Source: Chloroflexota bacterium | Lineage (GTDB): Bacteria > Chloroflexota > Anaerolineae > Aggregatilineales > Phototrophicaceae | NCBI GenBank assembly: GCA_028873975.1 | Contig: JAPPMO010000096.1 | Span: forward strand, 51,410 to 115,409 | Direction: 5' to 3' | Length of the DNA: 64,000 bases | Shown: one piece after another, positions 1 through 7,517 of the stretch | Layout of the letters: every line of letters starts with the position of its first letter | How positions within the stretch are numbered: the stretch's first letter is position 1 | Notes under the pieces: generated by a model | Database searches by the model: none | What the model was told of the DNA's origin: nothing | Seen by the model: only the letters and a program-made list of their open reading frames with translations | Position numbers and translations under genes: made by a program

Positions 1-1
1 T

Positions 2-349
2 GAGGACGCGCTGGTACTGCTGGATGTGATGGGCGAGATCACGGGCGAGCCGGCGGAGATGTGGGGCGGCAGCATCGTCGGCTTTGGCAGCTACCATTAC
101 GTATACGAGAGCGGGCGCGAGGGCGACTGGTTCTTGACCGGTTTCGCGCCGCGCAAGGCTTCGATGACGCTGTATATCATGCCCGGCTTCGCGCATTACG
201 ACGATTTGCTGGCGCGGCTGGGCAAGCACAAGATCGGCCGCTCCTGCCTGTACATCAACAAGCTGGCGGATGTTGATATGGATGTATTGCGGGACCTGGT
301 TGCGGAATCGGTGGCGTATATGCGCCGGACGCAGGGCGCAACCGAATGA
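2..349 (+). CDS. DUF1801 (YdhG-like) domain protein, 5' end missing
   Basis: The frame is open from the first bases of the window, so the start codon lies upstream and only the C-terminal 115 residues are seen. The segment carries the conserved DUF1801 core: MWGGSIVGFGSYHY, then GDWFLTGFAPRK, then LYIMPGF, and SCLYINKLADVD near the end. The family (related to YdhG) is a small alpha/beta cytosolic fold of unproven biochemical role. The ATG at 29 sits inside the conserved domain and is unlikely to be the true start. The family assignment is firm; the function is not known. Confidence 0.85.
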   Translation, partial: EDALVLLDVMGEITGEPAEMWGGSIVGFGSYHYVYESGREGDWFLTGFAPRKASMTLYIMPGFAHYDDLLARLGKHKIGRSCLYINKLADVDMDVLRDLVAESVAYMRRTQGATE

Positions 350-400
350 GCGCCCTTCCGTAGTTATCAACACAGGGCATTCGCTTGCGGGCGAATCCTG

Positions 401-406
401 TATAAT
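401..406 (+). promoter_or_regulatory. Putative -10 box (TATAAT)
   Basis: A perfect TATAAT lies 52 bases before the start codon at 458, in the only gap between the DUF1801 gene and the next plus-strand gene. No convincing -35 hexamer is visible at 16-18 bases upstream, so this rests on the -10 match and its position. Confidence 0.4.
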
Positions 407-457
407 GAGGGCGAATTGGAAACTCGATTCATTTAATCAGACGCGGGATCAGGCGCG

Positions 458-991
458 ATGGATGGTCTGAAGTTGCTCGGGCAAATTGGCAAGGGCATTG
501 TCAAGACGGTGGAACTCGTCGGCAAGGGCATCGGTTTGACGGGCAGAGCGATCAGTGACGGTTCAGTTGCAGTGAGGACAGCCATGCCAGTGACAGAATT
601 GACCTCGGTGTTTAATACGACTGATGAGACGATCAGGTTTGTCAACCAGGAATCCCCGCGGGACAGCAAAGAGATCTTGCCGCAAAGCGCGGTGTCGCTG
701 AAAACCGAAAAGACGGCCGGCGCCTGGGTGCCCTGGTTTCATCCGCCGCGTTTTTCCCCTTTCAGCCGCAAGCGCATGGAGATCGTGGTGGACGATGTCG
801 CGGTGATATACATGTGGCAGCGCGACGATCACATCTATTGGTGTAATCGGCTGGATAGCCAGGGCAATCCGGCCAAAGCCTACGAGGTGCCGGGCATCTC
901 GCATGTGGGCGGCAAGCGGATGCTGGTGGTGCGCAATGACCCGGAAAACGGCTACAGCGCTTTTTTGAGCGAGAGCGTGGAGAATAAGTAG
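458..991 (+). CDS. Hypothetical protein, 177 aa
   Basis: I do not recognise a family. The first 35 residues are rich in Gly, Lys and Val and amphipathic (GKGIVKTVELVGKGIGLTGR), which could be a membrane-binding helix. The rest is beta-rich with many aromatic residues (WVPWFHPPRF, VIYMWQRDDHIYWCN), and the C-terminus reads as strands and turns. There is no classical signal peptide, and no cofactor or catalytic motif was seen. The ATG follows a possible promoter at 401. It stands alone between the DUF1801 gene and the VOC pair. The coding frame is supported by codon choice like that of its neighbours. Confidence 0.65.
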   Translation: MDGLKLLGQIGKGIVKTVELVGKGIGLTGRAISDGSVAVRTAMPVTELTSVFNTTDETIRFVNQESPRDSKEILPQSAVSLKTEKTAGAWVPWFHPPRFSPFSRKRMEIVVDDVAVIYMWQRDDHIYWCNRLDSQGNPAKAYEVPGISHVGGKRMLVVRNDPENGYSAFLSESVENK

Positions 992-1102
992 GGTATCAAT
1001 TGCGCCCGAGGCAGCCCCCGCCGACGAGAGAAGTAAAGCAAGTTTTGCTGTACGCCGCATCCTTTGCAAGCTCAACATAATGCAGGACCTTGGAGCGAGT
1101 TT

Positions 1103-1489
1103 ATGATCACCACAATCGCAACCGTTTCCGTTTTCGTCGAAGACCAGGACCGCGCCAAAGCCTTTTACACCGAGAAGCTGGGCATGAAGCTCATCAACGA
1201 TGCGGAGATGTTCCCGGGATCGGGCATACGCTGGATCACCGTCGCGCCGGAAGGCTGCCCGACCGAGTTGACGCTTTTCCCCATGGGCGAGCAGTGGGAG
1301 CATTACCGCCAGGCCATGGGCAAGCCACAGTGTTTCACCTTGCATTGCGATGATATCGACCAGACCTATCGCGAACTCACAGAACAGGGCGTGCGGTTCA
1401 GAGGTGAACCGCAGAAGCAGCAATGGGGCAGTTTCGCGATCCTGGTGGATTCCGAGGGCAACCAGATTGTTCTGGGCCAGCCGGCTTGA
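1103..1489 (+). CDS. VOC (glyoxalase-fold) family protein, first of a pair
   Basis: A 128-residue cytosolic protein of the vicinal oxygen chelate superfamily, which contains glyoxalases, extradiol dioxygenases and antibiotic-resistance proteins. Visible are the first beta-alpha-beta unit (TVSVFVEDQDRAKAFYTEKLGM), a central segment with LHCDDID and the closing strand FAILVDSEGNQIVLGQ, whose ending D-x-E-G-N is typical. The ATG at 1103 was chosen over a start at 1064 because GGAG lies seven bases upstream and the protein then begins like its neighbour at 1627. The two proteins share about half their residues and are probably a tandem duplication. The substrate cannot be read from the sequence. 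Confidence 0.88.
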   Translation: MITTIATVSVFVEDQDRAKAFYTEKLGMKLINDAEMFPGSGIRWITVAPEGCPTELTLFPMGEQWEHYRQAMGKPQCFTLHCDDIDQTYRELTEQGVRFRGEPQKQQWGSFAILVDSEGNQIVLGQPA

Positions 1490-1626
1490 GTAATCCTCGT
1501 CCGGTTTGACTGAAAACTCCCAAGACGCAACGAAGCGGCGCCCCTTGTTGCCCGGCACGACGTCGGCTATTGCGCATCGCCCCCGCTTCCTTATACTTTT
1601 GCAGCAAAGCGCATAGGAGACAGGCA

Positions 1627-2016
1627 ATGATTAGCAGAGTTGGGACCGTGTCAGTTTTTGTGGAAGATCAAGATCGCGCCAAAGCTTTCTACACGGAAAA
1701 GCTGGGTATGGAATGCACGGCGGATAACGAGATGTGGCCCGGCGCGGATGCGCGCTGGCTTAGCGTCGCGCCTGCCGGCGCCGAAACGCAGATCGTGCTG
1801 TACAAGTTTGATGAGAACTGGGAGCACTATCGCGAGACATTTGGCAAGTCGCAGTCGCTGACCTTGCAATGCGAGGATATCGACGAGACCTATCGCGTCT
1901 ACAAGGAACGCGGCGTTCAGTTCCTGGGCGAGCCGGAGACGCAGTTCTGGGGGCGCTTCGTGATGATGGTGGATTCCGAAGGGAATACGCTGATATTGGT
2001 ACAGGTCCCCCATTGA
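1627..2016 (+). CDS. VOC (glyoxalase-fold) family protein, second of a pair
   Basis: A 129-residue paralogue of the protein at 1103, with nearly the same N-terminal block (SVFVEDQDRAKAFYTEKLGM) and the same closing motif MMVDSEGNTLILVQ. GGAG at 1615-1618 supports the ATG at 1627 rather than the longer frame from 1570. Its stop codon overlaps the start codon of the pncC-like gene (TGATG at 2014-2018), so the two are probably translationally coupled. The family is clear from length and motifs; the specific reaction is unknown. Confidence 0.88.
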   Translation: MISRVGTVSVFVEDQDRAKAFYTEKLGMECTADNEMWPGADARWLSVAPAGAETQIVLYKFDENWEHYRETFGKSQSLTLQCEDIDETYRVYKERGVQFLGEPETQFWGRFVMMVDSEGNTLILVQVPH

Positions 2017-2498
2017 TGGATTTGCTGGGCTTGTCGCGGTGGGTCGGCACGGCCCTAAACCAGGGGGGCTTCACCGTTTGCACGGCCGAATCTTGCACGG
2101 GCGGGTTGATCCTCAGCGCCTTAACGGATGTTGCCGGCAGTTCCGCCTATGTTGAAGGCGGCATGGTCGCCTACTCCAACGAAGCAAAAATGAAAATGCT
2201 CGGCGTCCGCGAGCAGACGCTGATTGAGTACGGCGCCGTCAGCGCGGCGACGGCGGGAGAAATGGCTTGCGGCGTTCGCAGGCTGTTTGATACGGACTAT
2301 GCCTTGAGCGTGACAGGGATCGCGGGTCCGGGCGGGGAAACGGGCGAGAAGCCCCTTGGATTGACCTATATCGGGCTGGCCGGGCGCGAAGGACTGATAA
2401 GCGTCGAGCGGCGCATTTGGGATGGCGACCGGATTGCGAACAAGATGCTGAGCGTCGACGCGGCGCTGCAACTGCTGTTAAGGCAGTTGACCGCCTAA
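2016..2498 (+). CDS. pncC: CinA C-terminal domain protein, nicotinamide-nucleotide amidase
   Basis: A 160-residue stand-alone CinA-C/PncC domain. In characterised members it deamidates nicotinamide mononucleotide to nicotinic acid mononucleotide in NAD salvage. Motifs seen are TAESCTGGLI with the conserved Ser-Cys-Thr-Gly-Gly near the N-terminus, VEGGMVAYSNEAK, the GAVS segment, and SVTGIAGPGG followed by KPLGLTYIGL. The length matches single-domain members, which lack the N-terminal molybdopterin-like CinA domain. The start codon overlaps the stop of the VOC gene by one base. The 3' end converges with the Uma2 gene, overlapping by four bases. Confidence 0.93.
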   Translation: MDLLGLSRWVGTALNQGGFTVCTAESCTGGLILSALTDVAGSSAYVEGGMVAYSNEAKMKMLGVREQTLIEYGAVSAATAGEMACGVRRLFDTDYALSVTGIAGPGGETGEKPLGLTYIGLAGREGLISVERRIWDGDRIANKMLSVDAALQLLLRQLTA

Positions 2499-3076
2499 TC
2501 CGGCTGCGCTGCTTCAAAACGAATGCCGCGATAAACCTCGGCGAGCGGCAGTTCGCAGTTGAGTATTTCCAAAGGGATCACGTCGTCGGGATCGGTATAA
2601 ACTTGCAGCAGCCATCTGACGTCGGCGCGGGTATATAGTTCGGCGCAGACGCGATGCTGATCGATAACAAGGTAAGCTTGAATGGATGGAACCTCCCGGT
2701 AAAAGTCGCGCTTGGCAATACGGTCGCGCTCAATGGATGACAGCGAAGTAACCTCGACGACAAGAATGGGATTGAGAAGTGTGGTCTCGCTGTCGTCTTC
2801 AAACTGTTCTTTCCCGCAGACGGCGCTCAGGTCGGGGTAGACATAGCGCGTCTCGTCGACTTTGATCTTCATGTCGCTTGTATGGACTGCGCAGATAGAA
2901 CTTCCGAGTTGGCGACCTATTGCAATCGTCGCATTCGCCGCAAGGCGGCTATGCTTGCTTGTCCCGCCGGACATGGCGTAGACTTCGCCATCAATGTATT
3001 CGTGTTTGATCTCGTTTTCCGCCTCCCAAGCCAGATACTCTTGGACGGACAAGCGGGTTTTGATATTGGCAACCAT
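2495..3076 (-). CDS. Uma2 (DUF820) family restriction-endonuclease-fold protein
   Basis: A 193-residue member of the Uma2/DUF820 family, a PD-(D/E)xK nuclease-fold group very abundant in Cyanobacteria and Chloroflexota. Visible are the N-terminal SVQEYLAWEAE and KHEYIDGEVYAMSGG, the YVYPDLSAVC block holding the conserved Asp, PILVVEVTSLSS holding the Glu, then YLVIDQHR. The ATG at 3076 is preceded by GAGGAG at good spacing. Biological targets of this family are largely unknown. It is a single gene converging on pncC. Confidence 0.93.
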   Translation of the reverse strand: MVANIKTRLSVQEYLAWEAENEIKHEYIDGEVYAMSGGTSKHSRLAANATIAIGRQLGSSICAVHTSDMKIKVDETRYVYPDLSAVCGKEQFEDDSETTLLNPILVVEVTSLSSIERDRIAKRDFYREVPSIQAYLVIDQHRVCAELYTRADVRWLLQVYTDPDDVIPLEILNCELPLAEVYRGIRFEAAQPD

Positions 3077-3175
3077 AATGCTCCTCGCGATCTACGATGT
3101 TGATCCGATTATAACAATTGCCTCTGAAAACTGCAGTATTCATCAAGCTTAACAGGCAATCGGCGAGCCTCCGTT

Positions 3176-3649
3176 TCACCACAGATCCAACGTGCCGCGC
3201 AGGATGCCGAACTCGCCGATGTGATAGGAATTATGCGCGGCGACCACCAGGATCTCGCGCAGGATGCTGTGGCCCGGCTGACCGTGCGGAATCTGGGCGC
3301 AGAGGTCGCGCGCCGGGTCGTTTACGATGTTGATGAGCGATTGCAGATCAGTGCGAAACGCGGCGATCGTTTCATCCCAGCTTGCGGCCTCCGCTTCCAT
3401 GTTTAGATCGGGCCAATAGTCGTCGGGGAAGGAGCGATATTGGTACTTGGGATTTTCGATGTAGTCGAGGATGTCCCATTGGGCGATGCGAATGTGCTCG
3501 AGCAAGTGCCAAAACGAATAGGTCAGGTTTGCAGGGCGGGTATTGAAGTGTTCTTCAGGAAAGCCATCCACGACCTGGTCGAAGCGCTGATGCGCCTGTC
3601 GTTTGGCCAAGGCATTGACAAGTTGCTTGCGAAGGTGTTCGTCGTTCAT
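3176..3649 (-). CDS. DinB family protein
   Basis: A 157-residue four-helix-bundle protein of the DinB/YfiT-like superfamily, in which three histidines usually bind a metal. The first His cluster is in SFWHLLEHIRIAQWD near residue 46, and the last is HNSYHIGEFG close to the C-terminus, with ILREILVVAA just before it. Some members are thiol-dependent transferases, but the substrate here is unknown. It is a stand-alone gene with about 100 bases to its upstream-coordinate neighbour. It is not closely similar to the DinB pair near 43 kb. Confidence 0.88.
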   Translation of the reverse strand: MNDEHLRKQLVNALAKRQAHQRFDQVVDGFPEEHFNTRPANLTYSFWHLLEHIRIAQWDILDYIENPKYQYRSFPDDYWPDLNMEAEAASWDETIAAFRTDLQSLINIVNDPARDLCAQIPHGQPGHSILREILVVAAHNSYHIGEFGILRGTLDLW

Positions 3650-3929
3650 GGTCTGTTCTCCTCCAGGTAGACAGCGCTGTTCTAAAGAGTATAGCCGCTA
3701 ATAGTCATGCGGCTCCGGATCCAATGCTCGCGGCTGCTATGCGGCAGGGGCCAGGCAAGGCGATGGCTGATGGGGCAAAATATCCAAGTTTTCTGAGGAA
3801 ATCGCGCTGATCAGGATTATATGAGGATGAAGCTCAACATAGGTTAATCGTCGGATTCGTGGAGAAGTTTCTTGGCAATTCCAGCATAACTTGCGGTACA
3901 ATACTGGTAAATCGCAGGCGAGGATCGCT

Positions 3930-4427
3930 GTGTACGATAATTATCCGCAGCACGATGTACCGCAGAACAATGTGATTCAGCGCTTTTTCGCCCAGCGCTG
4001 GAGCGCGATTGTCATTGAGATTCTCATGACGATTGTGATTACCGTGGCGGCGGGGCGCGCCTTTGATGTCTTCGATCCCTTTGACAGTCCGGAAGATGCT
4101 ATAGCCTCTTTCCAGGTGGAGGGCATACTTCCGCCTGAACTCACGCGTCCCAGCGACGGGTTTGCGCTTCGGACGCTTGAGCGGAAAGCCAGGAAGTATA
4201 TTGAGGACGGGCAGTACGCCGAAGCCGTTGCGATGGTGGATCTGCTGTCCCTCGCCAAGCCGGAAGACACCGATCGCGCCTGGTATTTGGAGATTGCTCA
4301 GTTTTACGATACACTTGGCGAAAGTCGCAAAGCGTCGTTACACTATGAGCGATATTTTGAACTTGTTGGCAAAAACGCGGATCTTGTGGCACAATCAGAT
4401 TCAAGCCTCATGCGGGGCGCGGATTAG
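3930..4427 (+). CDS. Membrane-anchored protein with TPR-like helices, 165 aa
   Basis: The likely start is GTG at 3930, with GAGGA at 3920-3924; a longer TTG start at 3891 is less likely. The N-terminus (YPQHDVPQNNVIQRFFAQRWSA) parallels that of the next gene (QYPEYDIPKRSIKDRIFSQRPSA), showing that the two are related. One transmembrane helix spans about residues 25-42. The rest (about 75-150) is helical with the spacing of a tetratricopeptide pair (Y-x-E-A repeats, WYLEIAQFYDTLGE). It may be a partner or shortened paralogue of the larger TPR protein downstream, probably facing outward. Function unknown. Confidence 0.7.
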   Translation: MYDNYPQHDVPQNNVIQRFFAQRWSAIVIEILMTIVITVAAGRAFDVFDPFDSPEDAIASFQVEGILPPELTRPSDGFALRTLERKARKYIEDGQYAEAVAMVDLLSLAKPEDTDRAWYLEIAQFYDTLGESRKASLHYERYFELVGKNADLVAQSDSSLMRGAD

Positions 4428-4539
4428 CACGGCTTTGAACTGACGACGTAGCTTGACCGCTACCTAGTCAGATGTGTTATACTAAGGTTCAAGCGATTGA
4501 ACCGCCTTTGTCGGAAGCTGAAATTGCGAGGTACTTATT

Positions 4540-6270
4540 ATGACGAAACAGTATCCGGAATACGACATTCCCAAACGTTCCATAAAAGACCGCATCTTCA
4601 GCCAGCGCCCGAGCGCTCTAATCATAGAGGGTTTGTTGGTGCTGGTGGCCGTTGTTGTAACCATCGGCTTCTTGATGCCCGCGGCGCCAGTCGATGACAA
4701 CCGCGATGAATTGATTGCGGAGCTTCAAGCGATTGTCGCCGCTCAAGAAGCTGCCTTGTCGAATGCCGCCGAAGCAGTGCAATCCGCAGAAGCCGCTGCC
4801 CAGTCATCCGGTATGTTAAGCGCATCCGCGTTGAAGAATCTGGCTTGGTCGAATTTGTCGAACGAAGAGTATCGCGCGGCTATCGCCTTGTACAGCATTC
4901 TGATCGCCAAGGGCGAGTACGATTCCAACACTTTTGCGGCGCGCGGCTATGCCTACAGCATGGTTGATGAACATGCCTTGGCGGCGCAGGACTACAGCGT
5001 TGTGCTGGAGATGGAACCAGGCAACCTGATGGCTCTGAATAACCGCTGCTGGGCATTCAGTGAAATTGATCATTTCGAACAGGCGCTTGCGGACTGCAAC
5101 CAGTTGATGTCGCACGTGCCGGAGGCCGACTATCCCTTCCTGAATCGTGGCATTGTCTACGAAAAGATGGGCGATATGCAGCATGCGCTGCCGGACTATG
5201 TAGAGTGGATCAAGCGCATCAAGCAGCAGGTCGTCCGCAATGACAACCTGGTCTGGCAAGATAGTCTGGAAGTGCCGATGTCGGAAGGCGCCGTCTACTT
5301 CTTCCCCTTCACCGCGAGCGCGGGCCAAGATGTAGTCGTAACCGCCGTCAGCAGCCAACGCGACCTGGACGCCGATCCCTTGGTATTGATCCTGGATCCG
5401 CAGGGCCAGGCTTTTGACGCAAATGACGACACTGGCGAGTGGTGGGACAGTTACGTGAACTTCACCGCCCCGGCCAGCGGCGAATACGCAGTTGTCTTGA
5501 CCCATGCCGGCGGCAGCGCCGAAGGCATGATCGAGGTATCGCTGGACGTATCCGGCGAGATCACCTTGGGCAACGAAATTGCCGCCTACAAGAGTTTGGC
5601 CTACCGCGCGCTGATGTCCGACGACTATGCGACAGCCCTGGCCAACTTCCGCAGCGCCTTGAACCTCAACAGCCAGGATGCGGAAGCCATGAACTGGATG
5701 GGCGTGACCTACCGGTACATGGGCGAGTACGAGACTTCGCTGAACTACATCAGCATGGCGATGCGACTGGACGATGACTATGCGCTGCCCTATCTGTCGC
5801 GCGGCATCACCTACGAAATGATGGGCGAATCCTCCTCCAGCGCGGCGGACTATTACCACTACGCAATGCTCAACCGCAGCCGCAGCTTCTATCACAGCGA
5901 GTTGCAGGGCGACAGCCAGTTCCAGTTGCCCATGCGCGAAGGTTGGGTTTACAGCATTCCCTTCAACGCTGAAAAGGGTCAGACCGTTGACATTGATGTG
6001 GACACCGTGGAGCCGGGCTTTGTCGATCCCTTGATCGTACTGGTCGGACCGGGCAACCGCGCCCTGATCGGTGATGACGACATTTCTCGCAACGAGTATG
6101 ACGCCAGCATCGACGGGTTCAAACTGCCGGCCGATGGTCAATATGTTTTGATCGTCAGCCACGCCGAGGGTGGCGCCAACGGCAACATCAACATTGACCT
6201 CGAATTGAAGGATCCGGTCCCGATGAGCGCTTACGAATATGGTTTCGGTTGCTCGGGCGGCGGCCACTAA
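4540..6270 (+). CDS. TPR / pre-peptidase-like beta domain membrane protein, 576 aa
   Basis: A cytoplasmic stub (1-25) is followed by one transmembrane helix (26-46), a coiled coil rich in Ala and Glu (about 52-90), TPR repeats (about 97-225), a PPC-like beta domain (about 236-335, with DADPLVLILDPQGQAFDAND), a second TPR set (about 340-440) and a second PPC-like domain (about 455-565, with VDPLIVLVGPGNRALIGDDD). The TPR+PPC unit is thus internally duplicated. PPC-like domains are normally extracytoplasmic, so the bulk of the protein is probably exposed outside the membrane. It follows the shorter protein with a related N-terminus and ends at a strong terminator. Role unknown; a scaffold in the envelope is a guess. 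Confidence 0.85.
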   Translation: MTKQYPEYDIPKRSIKDRIFSQRPSALIIEGLLVLVAVVVTIGFLMPAAPVDDNRDELIAELQAIVAAQEAALSNAAEAVQSAEAAAQSSGMLSASALKNLAWSNLSNEEYRAAIALYSILIAKGEYDSNTFAARGYAYSMVDEHALAAQDYSVVLEMEPGNLMALNNRCWAFSEIDHFEQALADCNQLMSHVPEADYPFLNRGIVYEKMGDMQHALPDYVEWIKRIKQQVVRNDNLVWQDSLEVPMSEGAVYFFPFTASAGQDVVVTAVSSQRDLDADPLVLILDPQGQAFDANDDTGEWWDSYVNFTAPASGEYAVVLTHAGGSAEGMIEVSLDVSGEITLGNEIAAYKSLAYRALMSDDYATALANFRSALNLNSQDAEAMNWMGVTYRYMGEYETSLNYISMAMRLDDDYALPYLSRGITYEMMGESSSSAADYYHYAMLNRSRSFYHSELQGDSQFQLPMREGWVYSIPFNAEKGQTVDIDVDTVEPGFVDPLIVLVGPGNRALIGDDDISRNEYDASIDGFKLPADGQYVLIVSHAEGGANGNINIDLELKDPVPMSAYEYGFGCSGGGH

Positions 6271-6297
6271 TCCCGCAGAAGCATTCACATCCGGAAA

Positions 6298-6325
6298 GGG
6301 CAGGTCAGAGGACCTGCCCTTTTTT
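6298..6325 (+). terminator. Rho-independent terminator
   Basis: A nine-base stem (GGGCAGGTC, 6298-6306) pairs perfectly with GACCTGCCC (6311-6319) across a four-base loop and is followed by six T. It lies 27 bases after the TPR gene stop and touches the 3' end of the convergent aldo/keto reductase gene. Confidence 0.93.
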
Positions 6326-7262
6326 ATCCCCCAGTCGCGGAAACGACGTTCCGGAAGATGCGCTGCAGCCTTGCAGTGTGCTGCGGCGGCAAGGGCGGTC
6401 GCGCGAATGACGCCAGGTTTGCCGCCAGATGCTGCGGATTGCTGGTGCCGGACAGGACAACATGCACGCCGGGCTCATCGCGACAGAAGCGATAGGCAGC
6501 ATCGGTTGTATCCGGGTCCAGGCCATCTTCCCCCAAAAACCCCAAGGGACGATCCAGGTCGATTTCGCGCGCGTCAAGTTCGCCAGTTTCAATTAGCGAT
6601 TCAAGGGCCCGGCGCAACCGATCCGGACGGCTAAGCGCCAGCCGAACCGCGAACATGATGAGCGCTCCGATTTGTTTTTCGCTCGCTTGCGCCAGCACAG
6701 TTTCTCGCGCAGTTTGATTGAGCAAGTTGAAGCCGACCATAATCACGTCCCAGATGTCGTCTTGCAGCGCGCGCTGCAACATGTCGTGTCCGAGATCGCG
6801 GCTCCAGGATTCGGTCACCCCCAGAAAGCGAATCATTCCCCGCGCTTGCAGGTCTTGCATAAACGGAGCGATTTCGTTCAAGTAATAGTCATAATCTTCG
6901 GGGCGCAAGCCGTGCAAATGATAGATATCGACATAATCGGTCCGCAATCTGCGCAGGCTGTCTTCAAGCCCTGCGCGAAGCTCCGCCCTGGTGATGGCGC
7001 TCCCGCCAAGGCGCTTTTTGGTAGAAATGATGACAGAAGCGCGATCGCGCTGGGCTACCGCCTTGCCGACAATGTCTTCGGTACGGTAAGCCTCCGCCGT
7101 GTCGATGAAGTTGATACCGGCGTCCAGGGCTTGGAGTACGAGAGAGACGGATTCGGCTTCAGATTTGACCTCGTCCCGTTGACCGAGGCGGCTGGGTCCG
7201 CCGGCGCCGAGCCCCATGACGGATACTTCCAATCCGGTGCGTCCCAAGATGCGGGTTTCCAT
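6324..7262 (-). CDS. Aldo/keto reductase
   Basis: A 312-residue cytosolic NAD(P)H-dependent oxidoreductase with a TIM barrel. Catalytic residues are visible: Asp and Tyr in FIDTAEAYRTE, Lys in ISTKKRLGG and His in IYHLHGLRP. The N-terminal strand is RILGRTGLEVSVMGLGAGG, and the C-terminal nucleotide-binding region includes HVVLSGTSNPQHLAANL. The ATG at 7262 was chosen because AAGGA lies six bases upstream; longer starts at 7268 and 7316 lack this. The substrate, probably a carbonyl sugar or aldehyde, cannot be deduced. It is convergent with the TPR gene and stands alone. Confidence 0.93.
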   Translation of the reverse strand: METRILGRTGLEVSVMGLGAGGPSRLGQRDEVKSEAESVSLVLQALDAGINFIDTAEAYRTEDIVGKAVAQRDRASVIISTKKRLGGSAITRAELRAGLEDSLRRLRTDYVDIYHLHGLRPEDYDYYLNEIAPFMQDLQARGMIRFLGVTESWSRDLGHDMLQRALQDDIWDVIMVGFNLLNQTARETVLAQASEKQIGALIMFAVRLALSRPDRLRRALESLIETGELDAREIDLDRPLGFLGEDGLDPDTTDAAYRFCRDEPGVHVVLSGTSNPQHLAANLASFARPPLPPQHTARLQRIFRNVVSATGG

Positions 7263-7431
7263 GAGCATTCCTTGAATCGTGTCGGCGTAATAGTTGACAA
7301 AGGTATTGTGCCGCAAATGACAGGTTTTTTCGATGTTATGAAAGACTCGCTAGTGTATCGAAGTCGGTTGAAACAAATCACAACAACCGCCGGCTGCCCT
7401 CTACCGATATAATTTAAGTCTGAATGTGGTA

Positions 7432-7454
7432 GGGGCGACTCGGTGAGTCGCCCC
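7432..7454. repeat. Compact GC-rich palindrome (GGGGCGACTC / GAGTCGCCCC)
   Basis: A perfect ten-base inverted repeat with a three-base loop lies between the divergently transcribed reductase and glycosyltransferase genes. It is preceded by GTA, like the hairpin at 10978. Being between divergent promoters and lacking a T-run, it is not a normal terminator, and it looks like a dispersed palindromic repeat. Confidence 0.7.
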
Positions 7455-7517
7455 GGCCAGGCTTTCCGATACTGGGTCGACATTGATCAATGCGAATGTA
7501 AAGAAGGTGCTAATTTA

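Noticed and set aside
563-1627. Minus-strand frame of 354 codons
   Set aside because: It is antisense to the hypothetical and VOC genes and has no recognisable domain.
4816-6288. Long open frame (490 codons) on the minus strand
   Set aside because: It lies exactly antisense to the TPR/PPC gene, which has a clear domain structure; the antisense product has an unnatural Ala/Val/His-rich composition and no motif.
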